Shown: positions 16,533 through 24,214 of the stretch, one piece after another
How positions within the stretch are numbered: position 1 is the first letter of the stretch
Layout: the number at the start of each line of letters is the position of its first letter
Assembly (NCBI GenBank): GCA_044463125.1
Contig: JBIQMS010000025.1
Coordinates: forward strand, 4,688-68,687
DNA: 64,000 nucleotides
Origin: CAYMZZ01 sp044463125
GTDB taxonomy: Bacteria > Bacteroidota > Bacteroidia > Chitinophagales > Chitinophagaceae
Reading direction: 5' to 3'
Notes under the pieces: generated by a model
What the model saw: the letters and a program-made list of their open reading frames with translations, nothing else
What the model was told of the DNA's origin: nothing
Databases searched by the model: none
Made by a program: the position numbers and the translations under genes

Positions 16533-17341
16533 AAACAAAATCACCTAAACCCGCTATCCATATTGTGGAGCCTGAACTATTGCGACCCTATAACCCTGTC
16601 CGGGTGAATCTGATTGGTGCGGGAGGTACAGGAAGCCAGGTACTCACCGCTCTTGCAAGAATCAATCATTCCCTGATTGCCCTGCGGCATCCGGGACTAA
16701 TGGTGACTGTCTTTGATGATGATACAGTGACGGCAGCCAACCTCGGGCGGCAGCTATTTACCACGGAAGAAATTGGACTGCACAAATCCGCTGTCCTGAT
16801 TAACCGCATCAATCGCTTCTTCGGAACAAACTGGAAAGCCGTAACCGAAAAATATGACCGGGAATGCATAGAAGGCTACCCGGAGTATGTCATGGCAGCC
16901 TTAACAATCTCCTGCGTTGACAGCATTGATGCACGCTTTGAAATCGCTTCTATCCTTGAAAAATTCAATAAACAACAACACTACCGCAACCGGCCATTAT
17001 ACTGGATGGATTTTGGTAACAGCCGCAGCACAGGACAGGTAATTCTATCCACGGTGGGAAAAATTAAACAGGCAGCTTCAAGAAAATTCCGCACGGTAGA
17101 TAAACTACCCTTTATCACCAACGAGTACAAAGACCATTTGAATCAATCTGACCAATCCGATGACACCCCAAGCTGTTCACTCGCAGAAGCATTAACCAAA
17201 CAGGATTTATTCATCAATTCCACACTCGCCAATATGGGTGCCTCCCTGCTCTGGCAGCTTTTCCGGGAAGGCATGATTACCAACCGGGGATTTTTCGTAA
17301 ACCTTTCTGATTTCAGGACACAGCCGTTGAAAGTAGGCTGA
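16529..17341 (+). CDS. PRTRC system ThiF-family protein, 270 aa
   Basis: An E1-like/ThiF Rossmann fold: the nucleotide loop NLIGAGGTGSQVLTAL near residue 28, then VFDDDTVTAANLGRQLFT, where Asp and the NLxRQ element bind ATP and Mg, and later ISCVDSIDARFEI. ThiF/MoeB/E1 enzymes adenylate the C-terminus of a small partner protein. The partner in PRTRC systems is not known; no Gly-Gly-ending small protein is seen beside it. A catalytic cysteine like that of E1 enzymes is not obvious. ATGA overlap with protein B. Confidence 0.88.
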   Translation: MKTKSPKPAIHIVEPELLRPYNPVRVNLIGAGGTGSQVLTALARINHSLIALRHPGLMVTVFDDDTVTAANLGRQLFTTEEIGLHKSAVLINRINRFFGTNWKAVTEKYDRECIEGYPEYVMAALTISCVDSIDARFEIASILEKFNKQQHYRNRPLYWMDFGNSRSTGQVILSTVGKIKQAASRKFRTVDKLPFITNEYKDHLNQSDQSDDTPSCSLAEALTKQDLFINSTLANMGASLLWQLFREGMITNRGFFVNLSDFRTQPLKVG

Positions 17342-17372
17342 CCTGTAAAGCAACAACATCAAAAACTATCGT

Positions 17373-17579
17373 ATGAACTGGTTTGACTATTTAAGAGGCT
17401 ACGAGGAAGGCAGCTATGACAGGACTTCCCGTAGCCCGGGACTGTTAGGCTCGCTGCTCCGGTTAATAGCGGCTGTCATGATGCTGGCAATACTACTGAT
17501 CTGGTTTTGTCTGAAATCTTCTGTAAAACTGTTTGGCTGGGTGATTAGCCTTTTTATAGGCGAATGGAAAAAACCTTAA
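17373..17579 (+). CDS. Small membrane protein, 68 aa
   Basis: A short polar N-terminus (MNWFDYLRGYEEGSYDRTS) is followed by a hydrophobic stretch of about 35 residues (LIAAVMMLAILLIWFCLKSS and on to LFGWVISLFIG) enough for one or two membrane helices, and a Lys-Lys-Pro end. No family recognised. It follows ThiF by 31 bp on the same strand and ends at a hairpin (17584-17634), so it is the likely last gene of the PRTRC transcript. Confidence 0.65.
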   Translation: MNWFDYLRGYEEGSYDRTSRSPGLLGSLLRLIAAVMMLAILLIWFCLKSSVKLFGWVISLFIGEWKKP

Positions 17580-17583
17580 AAAA

Positions 17584-17634
17584 AGCTGCCCCGCATTATC
17601 CGTTCAGCCACTTCAATATGGCGGGGCAGCTTGG
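17584..17634 (+). terminator. Stem-loop closing the PRTRC transcript
   Basis: A 12-bp stem AAGCTGCCCCGC / GCGGGGCAGCTT with a loop of about 27 bases directly after the stop at 17579. There is no U-tract beyond it, so it may be a processing or protective hairpin instead of a simple terminator. Confidence 0.5.
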
Positions 17635-17699
17635 TTACTGATAAGACATTCTGCCAACAGGTATCTTGCACATCAGCAATCATTTTCCTTAACGTATTA

Positions 17700-17785
17700 T
17701 TTCAAAGAACCGCCGCCGTAGATACGTCTTGTTTGAACTACCGCCTCCGGCCAAACAAGCCCTAACAACGGCGGCAGAAAATGCC
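17700..17785. other. Imperfect two-step inverted repeat in the 291-bp gap
   Basis: Arms GCCGCCG ... CTTGTTTG and CAAACAAG ... CGGCGGC pair with one offset, forming a long interrupted hairpin between the PRTRC block and the minus-strand 93-residue gene. The rest of the gap (17580-17870) shows no gene. It might be a non-coding RNA, a replication or partition site, or an element end. Confidence 0.4.
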
Positions 17786-17870
17786 GACCGGGTATTTCAA
17801 TTCGTCCCGCCTGCGGGTAGATTTTATGTTTCCGGGTCCGCAGCCGGGCCGAAATCAAATACCAGGACCA

Positions 17871-18152
17871 TTAAAATAATTTCAGCTTCTCATTCATTTC
17901 AGTGAGGCCGGCTTTGCTGAGCAATTGACCGGCAATATCCAATAACTCCTCCATCGTTTCTTTCGGAACACTGTCCAGGATACTTACTGATTTATCCTCC
18001 ATACCCTTTCCACCTATTCCTCTCTCTATTACTTTATTCAGCAGTAAAAGATTTTTCCGGGAAATCTTCAGGCCTACTTTCACCTCATCATTCATTCCCG
18101 GAATACTGAGTACCGTATCATACACTTTGGCCACATCACTCTTCACACTCAT
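17871..18152 (-). CDS. Hypothetical protein, 93 aa
   Basis: A small all-helical, Lys/Glu-rich cytosolic protein (MSVKSDVAKVYDTVLSIPGM ... NLLLLNKVIERGIGGKG ... LLDIAGQLLSKAGLTEMNEK). No family recognised. It is the only minus-strand gene within the mobile backbone, facing away from the primase-like gene. The terminator-like hairpin at 18216-18242 lies upstream of it. Oppositely oriented small genes at this spot in mobile elements are often regulators, but nothing in the sequence (no HTH) supports that here. Confidence 0.65.
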   Translation of the reverse strand: MSVKSDVAKVYDTVLSIPGMNDEVKVGLKISRKNLLLLNKVIERGIGGKGMEDKSVSILDSVPKETMEELLDIAGQLLSKAGLTEMNEKLKLF

Positions 18153-18215
18153 AAAATATTTTTTTCAGGTTCATAATCATGTTCACCTGACAAAAATAAT
18201 ATGGGCATATGGAAT

Positions 18216-18242
18216 GATCCCCTTCAGAATTTGAGGGGGATC
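18216..18242 (+). terminator. Stem-loop GATCCCC/GGGGATC followed by TTTTA
   Basis: An inverted repeat GATCCCCTTC / GAGGGGGATC with a short loop and a TTTTA run on the plus strand, in the leader region between the divergent 93-residue gene and the primase-like gene. It could be an attenuator for the latter or an operator; terminator is the simplest reading. Confidence 0.45.
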
Positions 18243-18310
18243 TTTTAATACAAGGATTCCAGATTAATTTCACATGGATAGTTATTAGTGAAGTGCGAAA
18301 AAAGTGTGTA

Positions 18311-19207
18311 ATGAAAGAACCATCAGCAATCCTTACCTGTGACCAGGTGCGTGCATTCGATATCGTATCATATCTCTCCTCCCTGGGTTTTGAACCGGTC
18401 AGGGTCCGCCAGCCCGACTATTGGTATTTGTCGCCGCTGCGCAAAGAACAAACAGCGTCATTTAAGGTGAACAGGAAGCTCAACCGCTGGTATGATCATG
18501 GCATGGGTAAAGGAGGCAATCTGATTGATTTAGCTATATTATTCCATAATTGTACGATCGGGGAACTGTTGCAGTCCTTTACCGGTAATCTTTCTTTTCA
18601 TAAGCCACCGCTCATTCAACCGGGAAAACCGGAGCAAGAAAACCGGATTATCATTAAAGAAATCAAACCGCTTCATTCCATGCTGCTGATCCGTTACCTG
18701 CACAGCCGTCACATCCCACTGCATATTGCTGAACAATTCTGCAAACAAGTGAGCTATACATGGAACAATAAAAACTATTATTCTATTGGTTTTAAAAATG
18801 ACCGGGGAGGGTATGAATTACGTAACTCCTTTTGTAAAAACAGCAGTGCGCCAAAAGGGGGCACAATGATTAAAAACGGGTCAATAAAAGTTATGGTTTT
18901 CGAAGGCTTTTTTGATTTCCTTTCGATGGCCACGATCCTTCCTAAAAAGGATTTCAAAAAATGGGATTACTGCATTCTCAATTCCCTTTCGCTGATTGAA
19001 AAACTAAAACCGGTTTTGGAGGAATATGCTTCCATTCATTTGTTCCTGGACAATGACAAGGCCGGACAAAATTGCAGCCGGATACTTAGTAGTTCTGATA
19101 CAAAATACAAAGATGAAAGCAGGCTCTACCAGCACTACAAAGACCTCAACGAATGGTTGGTGAGTATGGGAAAGAAGATAATGCCAGGTCTTGAGAAACC
19201 TTCGTGA
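18311..19207 (+). CDS. Primase-like CHC2/TOPRIM protein of the mobile element, 298 aa
   Basis: The N-terminal part (residues about 10-90) resembles the DnaG zinc-ribbon fold in layout: WYLSPLRKEQTASFKVNRKL then WYDHGMGKGGNLIDLAILFH, with LSPLRKE-T-SF and G-GGN-IDL characteristic. The C-terminal part is a TOPRIM-like domain: VMVFEGFFDFLSM and HLFLDNDKAGQNCSR provide the E and DxD metal ligands. The full DnaG helicase-binding part is absent, so it is a small mobile-element primase-like protein. ATG 18311 is preferred to the GTG at 18293. It precedes the oriT-like region. Confidence 0.85.
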   Translation: MKEPSAILTCDQVRAFDIVSYLSSLGFEPVRVRQPDYWYLSPLRKEQTASFKVNRKLNRWYDHGMGKGGNLIDLAILFHNCTIGELLQSFTGNLSFHKPPLIQPGKPEQENRIIIKEIKPLHSMLLIRYLHSRHIPLHIAEQFCKQVSYTWNNKNYYSIGFKNDRGGYELRNSFCKNSSAPKGGTMIKNGSIKVMVFEGFFDFLSMATILPKKDFKKWDYCILNSLSLIEKLKPVLEEYASIHLFLDNDKAGQNCSRILSSSDTKYKDESRLYQHYKDLNEWLVSMGKKIMPGLEKPS

Positions 19208-19296
19208 TACAATGGCCTTCTGCATCCATTCAAAAGCAATAAAATCTAAAAATCATATTTATAAGCAGACGAAGAAATCTCCAAAATGGTAAGGCT

Positions 19297-19390
19297 ACGG
19301 GGTACAGGTAGCTGTCCCCGGTTAAATGTACGGTTGTATCACAACCGGGCCATTTAACCCCCTTAGCTCCGGAGTCGCAGGGGGCTGAGA
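19297..19390 (+). other. oriT-like cluster of three hairpins upstream of mobC
   Basis: Three inverted repeats follow one another: CGGGGTACAG / CTGTCCCCG (19298-19307 and 19312-19320); GGTTAAATG / CATTTAACC (19320-19328 and 19351-19359) enclosing CGGTTGT / ACAACCG (19331-19347); and CCCCC / GGGGG (19358-19384). Nested repeats immediately upstream of MobC and relaxase genes are the usual form of an origin of transfer. The nic site cannot be placed from sequence alone. Confidence 0.6.
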
Positions 19391-19427
19391 AAAATATTTA
19401 AAGCAATTAAAGAGTGAATGAAAAGTG

Positions 19428-19817
19428 ATGAGTGAAACAAACAACAGGACGAGATGGCTGCATATCCGGCTAACCGAAACGGAATACAAAAAATTGCAGG
19501 CAGGATTTTCAACTTCTACAAAGCAGAAAATAAGCAGTTATGCCAGGGATATACTACTTGACAAACCTGTTACAATTTATACCCGCAATCAATCGGTAGA
19601 TGACTTTGTGACAGAAATGATTCAGTTGAGGAACGAATTAAAAGCCATCGGAAATAACATCAACCAAGCAGTTAGAAAACTAAACAGTTCAACCAATAAT
19701 GCAGAGCTAAAATATTGGGCGCAGCAAGTGATAAGCAGTCGGGAAATTTTGTTAAAAAAAACAGAGGAAATCAATTCAAAAATCGCTTCAATATCCGATC
19801 AATGGTTGCAAGAATAA
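19428..19817 (+). CDS. mobC: Plasmid mobilisation relaxosome protein MobC, 129 aa
   Basis: A ribbon-helix-helix-type N-terminus (RTRWLHIRLTETEYKKLQAG) is followed by the bacterial mobilisation domain helix VDDFVTEMIQLRNELKAIGN-NINQAVRKLN, typical of MobC/MbeC accessory factors that open oriT for the relaxase. ATG 19428 is chosen; a GTG three bases upstream is the only nearby alternative. Its stop overlaps the relaxase start by 16 bases. The oriT-like hairpins lie 40-130 bp upstream, as expected. Confidence 0.88.
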   Translation: MSETNNRTRWLHIRLTETEYKKLQAGFSTSTKQKISSYARDILLDKPVTIYTRNQSVDDFVTEMIQLRNELKAIGNNINQAVRKLNSSTNNAELKYWAQQVISSREILLKKTEEINSKIASISDQWLQE

Positions 19818-21073
19818 ACACCAGCAAAAGCATTTCAAAGGCTCTCAATTATAACGAGGATAAACTGCGCAAAGAAAAGGCAGAAATTCTGTTCGCTTCC
19901 GGCTTTTTAAAGGATGCTGATAAGCTAAATTTTTATGACAAGATAAACCATTTTGAACGGCTTACTTCACTCAACGACCGGGCTGTTACCAACACTCTTC
20001 ATGTATCCCTAAATTTCGATCCCTCCGAACAACTATCCAACGATAAATTAACAGCAATAGCAGAACGCTACATGCAGCAGATTGGCTTCGGCCAACAACC
20101 TTACCTCGTTTACCGCCACCACGATGCAGGCCATCCGCATATCCATATTGTCAGCACTAATATCCAAAAGGATGGCAAACGGATCTCGATGCACAATATC
20201 GGACGCAATCAATCTGAAAAAGCCCGCAAGGATATTGAGAAAGAGTTTGGCCTGGTGAAAGCAGACAGTAAAAAAATATCCGATACGTTCAAAGTACTTC
20301 CTGTTAATGCCTCCAAAGTGGTCTATGGAAAATCGGAAACCAAACGGGCTATTGCCAATGTGCTGATGGTAGTATTAAACCAGTACAGATACAGCTCGCT
20401 TCCCGAATTAAATGCCGTACTGAAACTTTACAATGTGGTAGCAGATAGGGGTGCTGAGGATTCACGAATGTTTCAGCAAAAAGGACTGACCTATCGTGTG
20501 CTGGACGAAAAAGGTAATACGGTGGGTACACCGATTAAAGCCAGTGCCTTCTATATGAAACCGACCCTGGCTTACCTGGAGAAAAAGTTTGATGAAAACG
20601 AATCACTGAAAACTCCTTTAAAGAAAAAACTAAAAGCCGCTATTGACTGGCAACTGAACAAGCCGCCTTCAAACCTTGCTGTATTTATCAAGGCCCTGGA
20701 AAAAGAAAATATCAGTACGGTACTAAGAACGGGAAAAGACGGAGTGATATACGGGATAACTTATGTGGATCATAAAAATAAGGCAGTATTCAACGGCAGT
20801 AATATAGGGAAGGCATACAGTGCTAAAGCCATCCTTGAAAAGTGGAGTCCTGCAGCAACACCTGTAAAGGAAGCCGGACAGGTAAAGAGCATAAAGGAAA
20901 AACTAACATCCATTCATGAACAAAAGAAAGAAACGGCTTCTGAAACAAAGGATACAAAAAGCAATATACATGCACAGGTATTGGCATTGGCTGAAAGCAA
21001 GCCAACGCCTGACTATGTGCCACATCAATTAAAGAAACGAAAAAGAAAAAAACGCAAACGCATTTCACTATAA
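19802..21073 (+). CDS. Relaxase/mobilisation nuclease (MobA/VirD2-type), 423 aa
   Basis: This enzyme nicks oriT and pilots the strand during mobilisation. The N-terminus MVARINTSKSISKALNYNED gives the expected relaxase start; the metal-binding motif III is clear at about residue 103 (HHDAGHPHIHIVSTN). The catalytic Tyr is probably Tyr17 in ALNYNE. After residue 200 the protein becomes helical and ends in a very basic tail (KKRKRKKRKR). ATG 19802 overlaps mobC; the upstream open frame is a shadow of mobC. It works with MobC and the VirD4-type protein downstream. Confidence 0.92.
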   Translation: MVARINTSKSISKALNYNEDKLRKEKAEILFASGFLKDADKLNFYDKINHFERLTSLNDRAVTNTLHVSLNFDPSEQLSNDKLTAIAERYMQQIGFGQQPYLVYRHHDAGHPHIHIVSTNIQKDGKRISMHNIGRNQSEKARKDIEKEFGLVKADSKKISDTFKVLPVNASKVVYGKSETKRAIANVLMVVLNQYRYSSLPELNAVLKLYNVVADRGAEDSRMFQQKGLTYRVLDEKGNTVGTPIKASAFYMKPTLAYLEKKFDENESLKTPLKKKLKAAIDWQLNKPPSNLAVFIKALEKENISTVLRTGKDGVIYGITYVDHKNKAVFNGSNIGKAYSAKAILEKWSPAATPVKEAGQVKSIKEKLTSIHEQKKETASETKDTKSNIHAQVLALAESKPTPDYVPHQLKKRKRKKRKRISL

Positions 21074-21091
21074 CACATTAAATGAAGTTGT

Positions 21092-23077
21092 ATGAGTACA
21101 GGAGAAAATGAACAGGGGTTGAGGAAGATACTCGACATGACAAGGCTGATGAGCATCGTGATACTGGGCCTGCATTTTTATTATTACTGCTATAAGGCAT
21201 TTGAACAGTGGGAGCTGACAGCGGAAATCTCCGACAGGCTCTTAAGTAATATAGGCAATACAGGCTTATTCAGTCATTTTAATACCGCCAAGCTGATCGC
21301 ATTGACACTATTGATTATTTCTTTATTGGGCGCCAAAGGAAAAAAGGATGAAAAGTTAAGCCACAAGGCAGCGTTCACTTATATCATTCCGGGTCTGTTG
21401 ATCTATTTCGGAAGCTATTTCAGTATGTTCATACCAGCAACCGTTACTAATGTGGCGATCGTTTATATGCTTAGTACTACCACCGGATTTATTTTGGTTT
21501 TGACCGGAGGTACTTTGCTTTCCCGTGTCATAAAAATGAAGCTGAACAACAAGGATATTTTCAATAAGGAAAATGAAACCTTTCCCCAAGAAGAACGTTT
21601 GCTCAATAACGAGTATTCCATCAACCTGCCAGCTAAATATCATTTGAAAGGGAAAGTTCGTAATAGCTGGATCAATATTATCAATCCATTCCGGTCTGTT
21701 TTAGTCTGCGGTTCGCCTGGTTCGGGCAAGAGTTATTTCGTCATACGCCATCTGATCACTCAACACCTGGCAAAAGGGTTTTCAATGTTTGTTTATGATT
21801 TTAAGTTTGACGACCTGACTATTATTGTTTACAACCATTACTTGAAGAATCGTCATCGCTTTAAAATACTTCCGGCTTTTTATGTGATCAATTTCGATGA
21901 CCTGTCTCGCAGCCATCGTTGCAACCCGTTGGACAAAGAAAATATGCTGGATATTACTGATGCGGCAGAATCGGCCCGTACTATCCTGATGGGTTTGAAT
22001 CGTGAATGGATAAAAAGACAGGGTGACTTCTTTGTTGAATCCCCTATTAATTTCTTGACCGCTATCATCTGGTATTTGCGCAAATACCAGGATGGTGAAT
22101 TTTGCACCCTGCCTCATGTGATAGAATTGATGCAGGTTGAGTATGATAAACTTTTCTCTATCCTTCGCAGTGAAAAAGAAATAGAGGTCTTAATCAACCC
22201 CTTTGTCAATGCTTACCTGAATGATGTGATGGAGCAGTTGGAAGGACAAGTAGCATCGGGTAAGATTGCAATGGCAAGGCTGGCATCACCACAACTCTAT
22301 TATGTACTTTCCGGCAATGATTTTTCACTTGACATTAATAATCCCGAAGCCCCCAAAATCCTATGTGTAGGTAATAACCCGCAGAAGATCCAAATTTATG
22401 GCGCTGTATTATCCTTGTATGTAAACCGATTGGTGAAGCTGGTAAACAAAAAGGGGAAATTGAAAAGCAGCCTGGTATTCGATGAGTTTCCGACCATCTA
22501 TCTGAATAATATTGACAGCCTGATAGCGACTGCCCGCAGTAATAAAGTAGCAACCTGTTTAGGTGTACAGGATTTCAGCCAATTGAAAAAAGACTATGGC
22601 AAAGACCAGGCGGACGTGATCATGAATATCACCGGCAATATTTTGTCGGGGCAGGTAACTGGTGAAACGGCTAAGCAACTATCGGAAAGGTTTGGGAAAA
22701 TCATGCAGGACAGGACGAGTTTATCCATCAACCGGATGGATACGTCCATCAGCCGTTCCATGCAATTGGACAATGCTATTCCGGCTTCAAAAATTGCTGG
22801 ATTAAGTTCGGGGGAGTTTGTGGGCATGGTGGCCGATGATCCAGACTGCAAAATTGAATTGAAAACCTTTCATGGTGAAATTCAAAATGATCATCATTCC
22901 CTGAAAAAGGAGCAGAATGACTACAAGCCACTGCCGGCCGTCCGGCAAGTGACTGCCACCATGATCCAAAGGAATTATTTGCAGATAAAACAGGATGTGG
23001 AAGACTTGGTAGCCGCCGAAATTGAACGATTAACAGCGGACCCAGAATTGAAAAGGCTGGTAGTAAGGAAAAATTGA
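21092..23077 (+). CDS. VirD4/TraG-type conjugative coupling protein with YWFCY-type N-terminus, 661 aa
   Basis: An inner-membrane ATPase that delivers the relaxase-DNA complex to a type IV secretion channel. The N-terminus has the aromatic first helix (LHFYYYCYKAFEQW) of the YWFCY family and further helices to about residue 145. Walker A is VLVCGSPGSGKSYFV (about 207-214); a hexameric ATPase core follows with Walker B-like SSLVFDEFPTIYL and CLGVQDFSQLKKDYG. No other transfer genes are visible, so the element may rely on a helper conjugative system or carry them elsewhere. Confidence 0.92.
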   Translation: MSTGENEQGLRKILDMTRLMSIVILGLHFYYYCYKAFEQWELTAEISDRLLSNIGNTGLFSHFNTAKLIALTLLIISLLGAKGKKDEKLSHKAAFTYIIPGLLIYFGSYFSMFIPATVTNVAIVYMLSTTTGFILVLTGGTLLSRVIKMKLNNKDIFNKENETFPQEERLLNNEYSINLPAKYHLKGKVRNSWINIINPFRSVLVCGSPGSGKSYFVIRHLITQHLAKGFSMFVYDFKFDDLTIIVYNHYLKNRHRFKILPAFYVINFDDLSRSHRCNPLDKENMLDITDAAESARTILMGLNREWIKRQGDFFVESPINFLTAIIWYLRKYQDGEFCTLPHVIELMQVEYDKLFSILRSEKEIEVLINPFVNAYLNDVMEQLEGQVASGKIAMARLASPQLYYVLSGNDFSLDINNPEAPKILCVGNNPQKIQIYGAVLSLYVNRLVKLVNKKGKLKSSLVFDEFPTIYLNNIDSLIATARSNKVATCLGVQDFSQLKKDYGKDQADVIMNITGNILSGQVTGETAKQLSERFGKIMQDRTSLSINRMDTSISRSMQLDNAIPASKIAGLSSGEFVGMVADDPDCKIELKTFHGEIQNDHHSLKKEQNDYKPLPAVRQVTATMIQRNYLQIKQDVEDLVAAEIERLTADPELKRLVVRKN

Positions 23078-23243
23078 TCGGCTGGCATCCCGACTAGGCA
23101 TGGGGGAATAAGGCCTTCGTAACTAAAGACGAATGGTCCAGTGTTGATTCAAAATTTCTTACTTCTTGAACAAGACCGGAACCTTTGGAAAAATAACCAA
23201 GCATCATGAAGTTGGAACAAATGGAAGGCAAATAATAATAGCG

Positions 23244-23960
23244 CTAGGGTTGCACGAACCTCGCCCGATCACAGAGTTCTGCATACATCTGTTGAATAGT
23301 ACCAAAAATGGATTGCATTTCTTGCTGAGTAATATTAATGCTGCCTTCCAGGTATCGGGCCTTTTGTCGGAGTTCTCCAAGCCGGTTGAATAGCTCCCGC
23401 CGTTGAATCTCAAAATTGACTTTGGAATGTTTAAAACGTAAATTGTATGCACTCTTGATCGCTTTATGAGTTGTCTTTTCAGAGACTCCCTTGTTGGCTT
23501 CCAGAAATAAATTGGTTTTAGCTAAAAGTTCGATCGTACTAAAGCAATTGTCGATAAAAGCAAATCCCAATCCTTTACCTAACGCATGCTGCGCGGTTTG
23601 TAAAAATTCGCTGGCGACGGCCAAGTGTTCGCCACATAGGGCCTTGTTGTAGTGAAAGTCAAATGTTAGATAAGTACCATCCTTGAATTCAATTAATGTG
23701 GAGTGACCACAATTGAGAAATTCCTTTTCATGAAGCTGGACGTTTTCGATCTGTTCCAGTAAGGGCCAAAAATCTTTGACTGTTGAATCAACACCTTTTT
23801 TCAATTTAACAGTAACGGCCACCTCCTCATTCAGTTTAACCAGAGTCTGCCGACCATCAGGGAAAAAAAGTGCTTGGGCGGCATGAAGCCGAAAGTCTTC
23901 CTTGATCAGTTGAACAGCTTTGCGGCGGGCTATCTCCGGAGCGAAAAACAGCTCCATCAT
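23244..23960 (-). CDS. Hypothetical protein at the edge of the defence island, 238 aa
   Basis: I do not recognise the family. The first half is alpha/beta (MMELFFAPEIARRKAVQLIK ... STLIEFKDGTYLTFDFHYNK); the second half is entirely helical with a long charged segment (KAIKSAYNLRFKHSKVNFEI then RRELFNRLGELRQKARYLEG), broadly like HEPN or coiled-coil proteins. No signal or membrane segment. It lies between the coupling protein and the Avs4-like gene, transcribed away from the latter, so it may be an independent defence or regulatory gene. Either of two adjacent ATGs (23960, 23957) could be the start. Confidence 0.65.
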   Translation of the reverse strand: MMELFFAPEIARRKAVQLIKEDFRLHAAQALFFPDGRQTLVKLNEEVAVTVKLKKGVDSTVKDFWPLLEQIENVQLHEKEFLNCGHSTLIEFKDGTYLTFDFHYNKALCGEHLAVASEFLQTAQHALGKGLGFAFIDNCFSTIELLAKTNLFLEANKGVSEKTTHKAIKSAYNLRFKHSKVNFEIQRRELFNRLGELRQKARYLEGSINITQQEMQSIFGTIQQMYAELCDRARFVQP

Positions 23961-24107
23961 GTTTTTTTGAACATTCTGGGAAAATTCGGACGTATCCGTT
24001 TCTTTTGTTTCGATGGCAGTGTTTATAGGAAGGAGTTTTAAGTCTTTAAATTACGAAAAATGCCGCGAAAAAGATGCGCTTTAGTCTTCCCGGCAAAAGG
24101 TATATTT

Positions 24108-24132
24108 AAGGGCTACTCTAAGCCCTTTTTTT
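24108..24132 (+). terminator. Terminator upstream of the Avs4-like gene
   Basis: AAGGGCT (24108-24114), loop ACTCT, AGCCCTT (24120-24126) and a T run. It lies 150 bp before the Avs4-like ATG and would insulate that gene from plus-strand read-through from the mobilisation operon. Confidence 0.7.
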
Positions 24133-24162
24133 ATTCACGAACGGTCAAAGCCATCCTATTCC

Positions 24163-24194
24163 GTTGGTAGCGGCCGTTAGTATTGGTAAATTTG
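24163..24194 (+). promoter_or_regulatory. Promoter of the Avs4-like gene
   Basis: GTTG at 24163-24166, 20-base spacer, then TAAATTTG at 24187-24194 matching TAnnTTTG. The -7 box lies about 20 bases before ATG 24215, which supports that start and argues against a TTG at 24164. Confidence 0.6.
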
Positions 24195-24214
24195 TATGGT
24201 ATATACTAATTACA

